Shown here in pieces: positions 1 to 6,224 of a DNA stretch of 15,359 bases. Each line of letters begins with the position of its first letter. Position 1 is the stretch's first letter. The notes under the pieces are model-generated. The model did no database searches, was not told where the DNA came from, and saw only the letters and a program-made list of their open reading frames with translations. A program made the translations under genes and the position numbers. The DNA is from Syntrophobacteria bacterium (GTDB lineage: Bacteria > Desulfobacterota > DSWW01). Location: positions 1 through 15,359 of the forward strand of contig JAQYVQ010000142.1 in assembly GCA_030145435.1 (NCBI GenBank), in the 5' to 3' direction.

Positions 1-5
1 CCCTC

Positions 6-620
6 CTACCCGGAGGACGACCCTTTCACGGCCCCACGAAACCCCTTTGCGAGGAGGTAGATCTCGGAAGAGGCCTTCCTCGAGGCGCTGGGCACCACTC
101 TTCTGACCTCCCCGAACTCGTCCTTCAGCTCCCTGATGACCGCATCGAGTTCCTCCCCCTGGAAGACCTTGGTCAGGAAGATGCCGTCCGGCCTCAGCAG
201 CTCCCGGGCCACGGCAAGGCCGGTCCTCGCGAGCTCGCAACTCCGCATATGATCCTGAAAATGGATCCCTGTAAGGTTGGGAGAGAGGTCCGAGGTCACC
301 ACGTGCGCCTCGCCTCCCAGGGCCTGGCGAATCCGGCTCCGGACCTCCGGCGCGGTAATGTCTCCCTGGATCAGCTCCACGTTCTCGGAGGCGAGGGCTC
401 TGGTCTTCTGGAGATCCACGCCGACCATCCGCCCCTTTGGCCCGACCTCCGCTGCGATGAGCTGCAGCCAACCCCCGGGCGCGCACCCGAGGTCCACGAC
501 TCGGGCCCCTTTCCGGAAGATCTTGAACCTCTTCTGAATCTCGAGGAGCTTGTAGGCTGCGCGAGAACGGTACCCTTCCTGCTTCGCCTTCTTGTAGTAA
601 TGGTCTTTTCGCTTGTCCAC
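6..620 (-). CDS. rlmE: 23S rRNA (uridine-2'-O)-methyltransferase RlmE (FtsJ)
   Basis: RlmE methylates the 2'-OH of U2552 in the A-loop of 23S rRNA, using S-adenosylmethionine, late in large-subunit assembly. The 204-residue product is a single Rossmann-type methyltransferase domain. The SAM-binding motif DLGCAPGGW is at 43-51. The family's K-D-K-E catalytic tetrad is complete: K24, D111 (SDLSP), K151 (TKVFQG) and E186 (SSEIYLL), with the spacing of the E. coli enzyme (209 residues). The start is GTG at 620, preceded on the minus strand by CAGGA at a normal distance; the N-terminus (DKRKDHYYKKAKQEGYRSRA) is the usual family start. It diverges from rplC across a 295-bp gap. The FtsH neighbour known from enterobacteria is not in view. 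Function is secure from motifs; the modified base is inferred from the family. Confidence 0.95.
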   Translation of the reverse strand: MDKRKDHYYKKAKQEGYRSRAAYKLLEIQKRFKIFRKGARVVDLGCAPGGWLQLIAAEVGPKGRMVGVDLQKTRALASENVELIQGDITAPEVRSRIRQALGGEAHVVTSDLSPNLTGIHFQDHMRSCELARTGLAVARELLRPDGIFLTKVFQGEELDAVIRELKDEFGEVRRVVPSASRKASSEIYLLAKGFRGAVKGSSSG

Positions 621-670
621 CGTTGGTTCCTGAGGGGGTCATTCGTGAAGGGAATCGATCAGGTCTCCAC

Positions 671-766
671 GGGCTGTTGCTCAAATGGGATCCCGTCGGC
701 AGTTCGGGGACGGCCACCGATCTCTGCTGTCTGGGCTGTCCCCGAACTCCACCTTGGCAACAGCCC
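671..766. repeat. 96-bp nested palindromic element in the rlmE/rplC gap
   Basis: The outer arms GGGCTGTTGC (671-680) and GCAACAGCCC (757-766) are perfect reverse complements. Inside lies a second inverted repeat, AGTTCGGGGACGGCC (701-715) against GGCTGTCCCCGAACT (734-748), 14 of 15 bases paired. The outer end GGGCTGTTGCTCAAATGGGA recurs almost unchanged in the element at 7210-7263, so this is a dispersed repeat and not a chance hairpin. TCCA lies one base outside each end (666-669 and 768-771), which may be a weak target duplication. No protein is encoded. There is no T-run to suggest an intrinsic terminator. Confidence 0.75.
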
Positions 767-838
767 TTCCAGTCTACAACCGATCCGGTTCGAAAGGTAG
801 CACCCCGGAGGACCCGGGAGAATAAAATCGACCTCAAA

Positions 839-866
839 TTGACTTTTTGCTCAGAATTCATAGAAT
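839..866 (+). promoter_or_regulatory. Sigma-70-type promoter of rplC
   Basis: The -35 box TTGACT (839-844) and -10 box TAGAAT (861-866) each match consensus at 5 of 6 positions, with a 16-bp spacer. Transcription would start near 873, leaving a leader of about 43 nt before rplC. The lgt promoter at 7125-7152 has the same -10 hexamer and spacer length. Experimental start mapping is absent, so this is sequence inference. Confidence 0.7.
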
Positions 867-915
867 AGATGAGTTTCAGTACTTTCGCGATATCACGAAT
901 GGAAGGATCATATCA

Positions 916-1557
916 ATGCCGGTTGGAATCCTTGGGAAAAAGATGGGAATGACGCAGGTCTTCGATCAGGACGGGAACTGTATCCCCGTAACCGTCATCC
1001 AGGCAGGCCCCTGTTATGTGACCGGAATGAAGACCCAGGAGAGGGACCAATACACCGCGATCCAACTCGGGTACGACGAGGTCCCGGAAAAGAAGCTCAA
1101 CCTTCCCCGGAAGGGACACCTCAAGAAGGCCGAGGTAAAACCCCTCAAGGTTCTACGGGAGTTCCGCGTACCGGGAGAGGCGATGGCGGAGCTGGCTCTC
1201 GGACAGGAAGTGGTTGTGGGCCAGTTCAAGCCGGGTGATTTCGTGGACGTTACCGGCACGTCCAAGGGGAAGGGGTTCACAGGGGTAATGAAGCGTCACA
1301 ACTACCATGGGTCCAAGGCAAGCCACGGAGTCCACGAATACTTCCGGCACGGCGGATCCATCGGCGGCTGCACCCCCGCGCACACGATCAAGGGCAGGAA
1401 GATGCCGGGAAGGTCCGGCGCGGCCCGGGTCACCCTCCAAAACGTGGAAGTCGTGCAGGTAAGGGACCAGGATCACCTGCTCATGGTCAAAGGGGGCCTG
1501 CCGGGCGCACGCAACTCCCTGGTCATGATCCGGAAAGCGATCAAGAAGTCGAAATAG
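916..1557 (+). CDS. rplC: 50S ribosomal protein L3 (stand-alone gene)
   Basis: L3 is an early-binding large-subunit protein whose central extension reaches toward the peptidyl-transferase centre. The 213-residue product (E. coli 209) starts MPVGILGKKMGMTQVF, the family N-terminus, at ATG 916 behind GGAAGGA; a longer in-frame start upstream is not supported. The core TGTSKGKGFTGVMKRH is at 113-128. The loop at 147-165, GSIGGCTPAHTIKGRKMPG, differs from the usual GSIGQNQTPGKVFKGKKM: it is one residue shorter and lacks the glutamine that PrmB methylates in E. coli. The location is odd. L3 normally sits between rpsJ and rplD in the S10 operon, but here no ribosomal-protein gene flanks it and it has its own promoter. 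It could be the only rplC, relocated, or a second copy. Confidence 0.97.
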   Translation: MPVGILGKKMGMTQVFDQDGNCIPVTVIQAGPCYVTGMKTQERDQYTAIQLGYDEVPEKKLNLPRKGHLKKAEVKPLKVLREFRVPGEAMAELALGQEVVVGQFKPGDFVDVTGTSKGKGFTGVMKRHNYHGSKASHGVHEYFRHGGSIGGCTPAHTIKGRKMPGRSGAARVTLQNVEVVQVRDQDHLLMVKGGLPGARNSLVMIRKAIKKSK

Positions 1558-1565
1558 ACCCCGCC

Positions 1566-1763
1566 TCACTCATCCAACTTCTTCACCTCGAGGGCATGGA
1601 GCGCATCCCACCCCATCCGGTATTTCGCCCGTATTCGGTCTCCTGCACGGAGGTCCGCAAACCGGCCCGTTACCGAACCCGTCCCCGCAATCGTTGTCCG
1701 GGCGTCGATTATTGCTGGGGAATTTTTTTCCGGTACCGGGAACGAATATCCCCTGATTGTCAT
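1566..1763 (-). CDS. Small hypothetical protein, possibly a gene remnant
   Basis: This 65-residue frame converges on rplC with only 8 bp between stop codons. I do not recognise a family. The second half, with the pattern GxFADLRAGDRIRAKYRMG near 33-51 and a C-terminal LEVKKLDE, has the alternating hydrophobic/charged look of a small beta-barrel domain. Similar 'ADLKxGDxVxVxY' strands occur at the C-terminus of several secreted or OB-like domains. The start is ATG 1763, preceded directly by an in-frame TAG and without a clear Shine-Dalgarno sequence. This raises the possibility that it is the surviving tail of a longer gene. Being real coding DNA is plausible but unproven. Confidence 0.35.
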   Translation of the reverse strand: MTIRGYSFPVPEKNSPAIIDARTTIAGTGSVTGRFADLRAGDRIRAKYRMGWDALHALEVKKLDE

Positions 1764-1829
1764 CTAAACTGACGAAAAAGGGCAGTCAAATTCATAATCA
1801 GTTCACAAATCCAATATATTTACGGAAAC

Positions 1830-1856
1830 GTGCAGAAAAGTGCGAAAAAGTGCGGG
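1830..1856 (+). promoter_or_regulatory. Helically phased GTGC repeats, possible activator site
   Basis: GTGCAGAAAA (1830-1839) and GTGCGAAAAA (1840-1849) are tandem 10-bp direct repeats, followed by a third partial copy GTGCGGG (1850-1856). A 10-bp period places each copy on the same face of the helix. The array abuts the sigma-54 -24 element at 1857. Enhancer-binding proteins usually bind 80-150 bp upstream of sigma-54 promoters, so the role here is uncertain: a repressor, IHF-like bending or a close activator are all possible. Confidence 0.4.
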
Positions 1857-1872
1857 TGGCATGGTAATTGCT
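1857..1872 (+). promoter_or_regulatory. Sigma-54 (RpoN) promoter of the 131-residue orphan gene
   Basis: TGGCATGGTAATTGCT matches the consensus TGGCACG-N4-TTGCW at all but one position. The invariant GG (1858-1859) and GC (1870-1871) are separated by exactly 10 bp, as required. Transcription would begin near 1883, about 76 nt before the ATG at 1959. Such promoters are silent without an AAA+ enhancer-binding activator, so the downstream gene is probably conditionally expressed. Confidence 0.65.
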
Positions 1873-1958
1873 GTAACCTTCTGGCAGGCCATGCAAGAAA
1901 ACCCTTTAGGACCGATCACATCCGTCGGAAGAGACACATCCGATAGTGGAGAGAGATC

Positions 1959-2354
1959 ATGGGAAGGCCAAGAACAAACGGGAACAACTCGAAGGACCGA
2001 ACCGGGATCAGCATTCGACAGTTGAAGAAGGAGTTGAAGCTCATCCCGAACGACATAAAGAGGGAGATGCGTTTCCTTGATCTCCTGTTTGCGGAGAGGA
2101 ACTTCTCCAGGACCCAGGCGGAGCGGGAGGTCCTGAAGGACTTCATGGACCGCGCGAAGAAAATGGTCGAATTCCACCAGAACCGCCTGGACAGGTACCA
2201 GCAGTGCTACGACCAGCTCAAGGAGAAGAAGGCCTTTGACCTGAGCCTGCTGCTCCCCGACGAGCTTCAGGCCCTGCGGGGTGAACCATTGCAGGCAGAA
2301 GCCCCCGCGTACTCGACCGAGGGAGAGGGACTCCGCACGGGGACTGACGGCTGA
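1959..2354 (+). CDS. Hypothetical charged helical protein, sigma-54-driven
   Basis: This 131-residue protein belongs to no family I can name. It has no signal peptide or membrane segment. Residues about 20-95 are strongly helical and charged (KKELKLIPNDIKREMRFLDL and EREVLKDFMDRAKKMVEFHQ), with heptad-like hydrophobic spacing that suggests a coiled coil or helical bundle. The C-terminal third is loosely structured and acidic. ATG 1959 follows GGAGAG at a good distance. It stands alone, behind a sigma-54 promoter at 1857-1872, and converges on a 79-residue minus-strand gene. The cytoplasmic, helical make-up and alternative-sigma control would fit a regulator or adaptor of a conditional process, but that is speculation. 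Confidence 0.65.
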   Translation: MGRPRTNGNNSKDRTGISIRQLKKELKLIPNDIKREMRFLDLLFAERNFSRTQAEREVLKDFMDRAKKMVEFHQNRLDRYQQCYDQLKEKKAFDLSLLLPDELQALRGEPLQAEAPAYSTEGEGLRTGTDG

Positions 2355-2398
2355 CCCATCAGCGATCGTTTCGCCTTCTCCTACCCTCAACTGATGGG
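2355..2398. terminator. Possible bidirectional hairpin between convergent orphans
   Basis: CCCATCAG (2355-2362) and CTGATGGG (2391-2398) are perfect 8-bp reverse complements around a 28-nt loop. The hairpin starts on the base after the stop codon of the plus-strand gene and covers the stop codon of the minus-strand gene. No T-run follows on either strand, so intrinsic termination is uncertain. Confidence 0.3.
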
Positions 2399-2626
2399 GA
2401 ACTTCTCTATCAGGATCCTTCGAAGCCTTGCCCCGTAGATCAGGTCGAAGGTCTGCTCCTTGTCGGGAAACAGGCGAAGTGCCATGTTCTTGACTCCGCC
2501 GATCAGCCCCTGAGCCTCTTCGAGCGACATCGCCTGCTGGTGCAGGACGCAGCAGGCGAAATCCGCAACCCGCTGCAGTTGCCGGACCTTCTTCTCTTCT
2601 TCGATCCTCTCCTCGTCTGTCGCCAT
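2387..2626 (-). CDS. Small hypothetical protein (79 residues)
   Basis: I do not recognise a family. The 79-residue product has an acidic, lysine-rich N-terminus, then a compact predicted helical core. The core carries a CC pair (ADFACCVLHQQAMSLEEAQG, about residues 21-40) and a C-terminal segment rich in leucine, isoleucine and arginine that ends IEKFPIS. There is no signal peptide. The start is ATG 2626, with AAGGA about 12 nt upstream. It lies 70 bp downstream of mpl on the same strand and may be the last gene of that operon. A small hairpin in the 70-bp gap, around 2669-2698, separates the two. The paired cysteines and nearby histidine could bind metal, but no standard motif is formed. Confidence 0.55.
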   Translation of the reverse strand: MATDEERIEEEKKVRQLQRVADFACCVLHQQAMSLEEAQGLIGGVKNMALRLFPDKEQTFDLIYGARLRRILIEKFPIS

Positions 2627-2696
2627 CTTCCCGCCGTATCCTTCGGCTTCTTGCCTTACGTCTTTCGAGACCCTCTCGGGCTACGCCCAACCCGGG

Positions 2697-4127
2697 TCAA
2701 CTGCACTCGATCCGCGCCAGATTCGCCTTCAGCCTCTCGAAAAGATCCGCAAAGCTCCCGCTCGACATGAACAGGACCACGTCCCCGGGCCGACACGTTT
2801 CCGTCAGGGCCTTTTCCATGTGCCCCGAATCGTCGAAGCAGTAGGCGACTCTCCCTCTCTTTTGAAGATCCTCCACCCAGACGCCCGGGTCGAATCGCTC
2901 GCCGGGAGCGACGGTTTCCGGCCGGTAGACGGGCGCACACATCGCAACGTCCGCCACGGAAAAGGCCTCTGCATAGTCGGTCTGGAAGACGTTCCTGCGG
3001 CTCGTGTTCGTTCTCGGTTCGAAGACCGCCACGATCCGCCGGCCGGGATACCTCCTGCGAACGCCCGCAAGGGTCTCTCGGACCGCTGTGGGGTGGTGCG
3101 CGAAGTCATCCATCAGCAGGACACCGTTTACCTCCCCCGCGACCTCCTGCCGACGACGGACCCCTTCGAACCTCTCCACACAGGACTTCAACCCCTCGAG
3201 CCCAAAGCCCAGGTGTGCGAGCAGGCCCAGGCTTCCCAGGACGTTCAGGCCGTTGTGCCGCCCGGACAACGGCAGGGGGAACTTTCCCACGGACCGGCCC
3301 CTGCAGGAGACCTCCAGCGAGCCGGGCGTCCCGGGGGGCTCTTCCAGCACGCCCACCCAGTCGGCGTCCTTCCCGTACCCGTATGTTTCCACCTTGCAAG
3401 CCGCCTTCCTGGCGATCTCGACCGCATCCGGATACTCGTTGCACACCATCACGAACCCCTCCGGGGGCATGAGCGCCACGAAACGGAGGAACTGCTCACG
3501 GATCGAGTCCAAGTCCGGGTAGATGTCCGCGTGATCGAACTCGAGCGAGGTGAACAGGGCGACCCCAGGACGGTAGTGCAAAAACTTGGGGCCCTTGTCA
3601 AAGAAGGCTGAATCGTACTCATCTCCTTCGACGACGAAGTACTTGCCCTTGCCCAATCGACTGCTCAACCCGAAATTGGTCGGTTCCCCCCCGACGAGGA
3701 AACCAGGCTCCACCCCTGAGCACTCGAGGAGCCAGGCGAGCAGGGCCGTGGACGTGGTCTTGCCGTGAGTCCCGACCACCACGATCGGGCACCGGGAATT
3801 CAAGAAGAAGTGGGCGAGGCTTTCGGGGAACGATCCGTACGGGAGGTCCCGCGCAAGCATTTCCGCCACTTCCGGATTGTCCTTGGAGACCGCGTTGCCC
3901 ACCACCACGAAATCCGCATCCTCCGGCAGGTTTTCCGGTCCGTACCCGAGGGACAGGTCGACCCCGGCCTTCTGGAGGAGCTCTCCCATGGGTGGGTATG
4001 CCTGAACGTCCGAACCGCTCACCTGCACGCCCATTTCACGAAACAGGAGGGCGAGGGCCCCCATCCCGGTCCCGCACGCCGCGATCATGTGCACTTTCTT
4101 CGGGACTTCCACTGGTATTCTTCCCAA
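2697..4127 (-). CDS. mpl: UDP-N-acetylmuramate:tripeptide ligase Mpl
   Basis: Mpl attaches recycled L-Ala-gamma-D-Glu-meso-diaminopimelate directly to UDP-MurNAc in the cytoplasm, with ATP, feeding murein peptides back into cell-wall synthesis. The 476-residue product (E. coli 457) shows the Mur-ligase order. An N-terminal Rossmann UDP-binding segment HMIAACGTGMGALA is at 13-26. The ATP loop GTHGKTTS is at 119-126, GDEYDSAFFDK at 168-178 and SLEFDHADIY at 194-203. The central GRHN is at 289-292, and the C-terminal DDFAHHPTA (340-348) and FEPRTNTSRRN (369-379) complete it. The DDFAHHP/FEPR-T pair points to Mpl rather than MurC. The start is TTG 4127, fixed by AAAGGAG five bases upstream. It lies 29 bp after the serine hydrolase gene. 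Confidence 0.93.
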   Translation of the reverse strand: MGRIPVEVPKKVHMIAACGTGMGALALLFREMGVQVSGSDVQAYPPMGELLQKAGVDLSLGYGPENLPEDADFVVVGNAVSKDNPEVAEMLARDLPYGSFPESLAHFFLNSRCPIVVVGTHGKTTSTALLAWLLECSGVEPGFLVGGEPTNFGLSSRLGKGKYFVVEGDEYDSAFFDKGPKFLHYRPGVALFTSLEFDHADIYPDLDSIREQFLRFVALMPPEGFVMVCNEYPDAVEIARKAACKVETYGYGKDADWVGVLEEPPGTPGSLEVSCRGRSVGKFPLPLSGRHNGLNVLGSLGLLAHLGFGLEGLKSCVERFEGVRRRQEVAGEVNGVLLMDDFAHHPTAVRETLAGVRRRYPGRRIVAVFEPRTNTSRRNVFQTDYAEAFSVADVAMCAPVYRPETVAPGERFDPGVWVEDLQKRGRVAYCFDDSGHMEKALTETCRPGDVVLFMSSGSFADLFERLKANLARIECS

Positions 4128-4132
4128 TGCCT

Positions 4133-4139
4133 CTCCTTT
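4133..4139 (-). promoter_or_regulatory. Shine-Dalgarno sequence fixing the TTG start of mpl
   Basis: AAAGGAG on the minus strand lies 5 nt before TTG 4127. The nearest alternative starts, GTG at codon 6 and ATG at codon 14, have no comparable site and would cut into or close to the UDP-binding segment. The TTG start is therefore preferred. Confidence 0.65.
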
Positions 4140-4156
4140 CTGATCGACACCCTCTT

Positions 4157-5269
4157 CTAAACGAGGAGTAACTCCTCGAATACGGCATCGTGGACCTGGG
4201 GCCTGAGCGCCCGGATCGCCGCGTTCTCTCGACTCGGATGGACCCTGTTCGTGAGGAAGATGACCGATACGTTCCGATCACAATCCATCCAGAGCGAAGT
4301 CCCAGTGAACCCGTTGTGACCGACGCTGTTCTTCGAATAATAGCGCCCGGAGGCGGAACCCTTCTCAGAAGGCGTATCCCAACCAAGGGCCCAGGTCCCT
4401 GGGGAAGGAGCGTCTTGTCTCTGGAAAAAGGTCTTCAGGGGTCCCGCCGCAAAAAGCCCGGACCGGTTCCGCAATCCCTGGAAAATCTCGGCCACGATCC
4501 GGTCCAGGTCCGCGGCAGTGGAGAACAGGCCTGCGTGGCCTCCCACCCCACCCACGAGACAGCAGTTCTCGTCGTGCACCTCCCCTGCCAGGACCCTTCT
4601 CCGCCAGGGACAATCCTCCGTGGCCGCAATGGCTTCATCTTCTCCCGCCGTCGCCCCGGAATCCCCTTCGACTCTCCTGTATCCGATCCGGCTGAGTCCC
4701 AGGGGCCGGGCGATCTCCTCCTGAAAGAGGCGGTCCAGCGGGCGCCCGGAAGCCCTTTCCAGAATCGACCCGAGCAGAAGGAACCCCAGGTCGGAATAGA
4801 TCTCTTCCTTCCCGGGCGGCACTTCCAGGGGCTCTTCCAGGACCCTCTGCGAAAGCGCCTCCATGGAGATCGGTTGCCTGTCCGCGGGGTATTCCTGATA
4901 GAAGGGCCTCCAGCCCGGCAACCCGGACCGATTCGAGAGGAGCTGCCTGACGGTGATTCGCCTCTTTGCGGGATCCTTCACGGGCAAGAACCATGCCTCG
5001 AGGTCCTGATCGAGATCCAGGCTGCCCCTCTGGACCATGATCAGGGTCAGGAGAGAAGCACAGACCGGCTTGGTGAGAGAGGCAAGGTCGAAGAGGGTTT
5101 CCCGGGTCATCGGAAGCTCAGCAGGCAACCCCTGCCGCAATCCATAGGCCTCGCGGAGGATCACCCCATCCGGCCCCCGGACCAGGAGGACGGCCCCGGG
5201 CACTTCGCGAGCTCCTTCGATCTTTTCGCGGAGCAGACGGTCGACTCTTTTCAGGCCTCTGGCGGTCAT
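4157..5269 (-). CDS. Cytosolic beta-lactamase-fold serine hydrolase
   Basis: This 370-residue protein has the serine beta-lactamase/penicillin-binding fold: SLTK at 64-67 (nucleophile S64, K67), the tyrosine motif YSD at 158-160, and GHNGFTGTSLW at 317-327 in place of KTG/HTG. The segment VHDENCCLVGGVGGHAGLFS (231-250) and the ending FLTNRVHP (338-345) are typical of the subgroup that includes B. subtilis YbbE/AmiE and the hydrolase domains fused to NagZ. No signal peptide is present (start MTARGLKRVD), so it should act in the cytoplasm. Its ATG overlaps the ldcA stop as ATGA, implying translational coupling, and mpl follows 29 bp later. A role in murein-peptide recycling, possibly as a MurNAc-L-Ala amidase, is inference from context. 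An esterase or D-amino acid peptidase remains possible. Confidence 0.85.
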   Translation of the reverse strand: MTARGLKRVDRLLREKIEGAREVPGAVLLVRGPDGVILREAYGLRQGLPAELPMTRETLFDLASLTKPVCASLLTLIMVQRGSLDLDQDLEAWFLPVKDPAKRRITVRQLLSNRSGLPGWRPFYQEYPADRQPISMEALSQRVLEEPLEVPPGKEEIYSDLGFLLLGSILERASGRPLDRLFQEEIARPLGLSRIGYRRVEGDSGATAGEDEAIAATEDCPWRRRVLAGEVHDENCCLVGGVGGHAGLFSTAADLDRIVAEIFQGLRNRSGLFAAGPLKTFFQRQDAPSPGTWALGWDTPSEKGSASGRYYSKNSVGHNGFTGTSLWMDCDRNVSVIFLTNRVHPSRENAAIRALRPQVHDAVFEELLLV

Positions 5270-6216
5270 TCCTGCAGCTTTACGGCAGGCTCGAGGAAGG
5301 AAACCCGGCCCTCCCTGCCATCCATCTCGGCGAGCACCCCAAGGGGTAGAGGCACGTTGTGCTCCCCGTGTCCCACGGGGAGGTCGCAGGCGACGGGCAC
5401 GCCCAGGTCCTTCGTGTTCCCCTCGAGCACCTCGTCCATGGCTTCCTTTTCGTGCCTCCCCTGTTCGCCGGTCCGGCTGCCCTGGAAACCTCCGAACAGA
5501 AGGCCCGCAATCGACGAGAGCTTCCCTGCCTGGCCGAGTTGAACCAGCATGCGGTCCACCCTGTACGGTTTCTCTCCCCGGTCTTCCAGGAAGAGGATTC
5601 TGCCCGCGGTCTCCAACTCCCAAGGTGTTCCCAGGGTGGAGCAAAGCAACGAAAGATTGCCCCCAACGATCGGCGCCCTGGCAAGGCCCGTGCGGATCCA
5701 TCGGATGTCCCCGGCGGGAATCGGTCCGAAGGGCTCCCCCTTTGTCAGGAGCCGGAGAAGACAATCTCGGGTAACGTCGGAGAGGGTCCCCATCTCGTTC
5801 ACGACGGGGCCGTGAAAACAGACCAGGCGGGCCGTTTGGAGCAGAAAGGTGAGGAGGCAGGTCGCATCGCTGTAGCCGAGGAAGATCTTCGGATGGCCCC
5901 GAATCAGGTCAGCGTCCAGCCTGTCCAGGATCCGCTGCGCACCGTAGCCTCCACGCACCACGAAGACCGCGTTGACCCCGGGATCCACGAACATCCCCTG
6001 CAGCTCGTCCGCACGCTCCTGGTCCCCTCCTGCCAGGAATCCCTTGCGCCGCTCGAGCAGATCGGGCCGGTGCTTGACGTGAAATCCCTCGTCCTCGAGG
6101 AATCGGATCCCGGCCTCGAGCGCCTCCTGCTGAAAAGGACTCGACGGCGCCACCAACCCGACACAGTCCCCTTTCCGCAACACGGGGGGTTTTACGAACA
6201 CGTCCTCAGGTCCCAT
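5266..6216 (-). CDS. ldcA: Muramoyltetrapeptide LD-carboxypeptidase (peptidase family S66)
   Basis: LdcA removes the terminal D-alanine from murein tetrapeptides in the cytoplasm, yielding the tripeptide that Mpl reuses. The 316-residue product carries the S66 catalytic set: S116 in GYSDAT (114-119), E211 in FLED, and H283 in VGHGEHN. The oxyanion region RGGYG is at 88-92. MccF-like microcin immunity proteins share this fold, but the neighbouring mpl favours LdcA. ATG 6216 is chosen over TTG 6222 because AAGG lies a normal distance upstream of the ATG. The gene starts 8 bp after the DUF4124-type gene stops and overlaps the next start by 4 bp. The two joins imply one transcript. Confidence 0.92.
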   Translation of the reverse strand: MGPEDVFVKPPVLRKGDCVGLVAPSSPFQQEALEAGIRFLEDEGFHVKHRPDLLERRKGFLAGGDQERADELQGMFVDPGVNAVFVVRGGYGAQRILDRLDADLIRGHPKIFLGYSDATCLLTFLLQTARLVCFHGPVVNEMGTLSDVTRDCLLRLLTKGEPFGPIPAGDIRWIRTGLARAPIVGGNLSLLCSTLGTPWELETAGRILFLEDRGEKPYRVDRMLVQLGQAGKLSSIAGLLFGGFQGSRTGEQGRHEKEAMDEVLEGNTKDLGVPVACDLPVGHGEHNVPLPLGVLAEMDGREGRVSFLEPAVKLQE

Positions 6217-6224
6217 GCCCAACC

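Noticed and set aside
1873..1958. Possible riboswitch in the leader of the 131-residue gene
   Set aside because: I could not match the leader to any known aptamer consensus (cyclic-di-GMP, SAM, cobalamin, glycine) and saw no strong conserved hairpin set.
1803..2690. 295-codon minus-strand frame over the sigma-54 region and the orphan genes
   Set aside because: It is arginine-rich and low in complexity, and it overlaps the well-formed 131- and 79-residue genes and the promoter.
2820..3611. Long plus-strand reading frame (263 codons) antisense to mpl
   Set aside because: It lies wholly over a gene with complete Mur-ligase motifs, and its translation is rich in P, R, H and Q with no domain, as expected of a GC-rich shadow frame.
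4190..5542. 450-codon plus-strand frame antisense to the serine hydrolase and ldcA
   Set aside because: It spans two genes with intact catalytic motifs, has no ribosome-binding site and shows low-complexity composition.
5266..6222. MccF microcin-immunity assignment for the S66 peptidase
   Set aside because: The fold cannot exclude it, but tight linkage to mpl favours murein recycling (LdcA).
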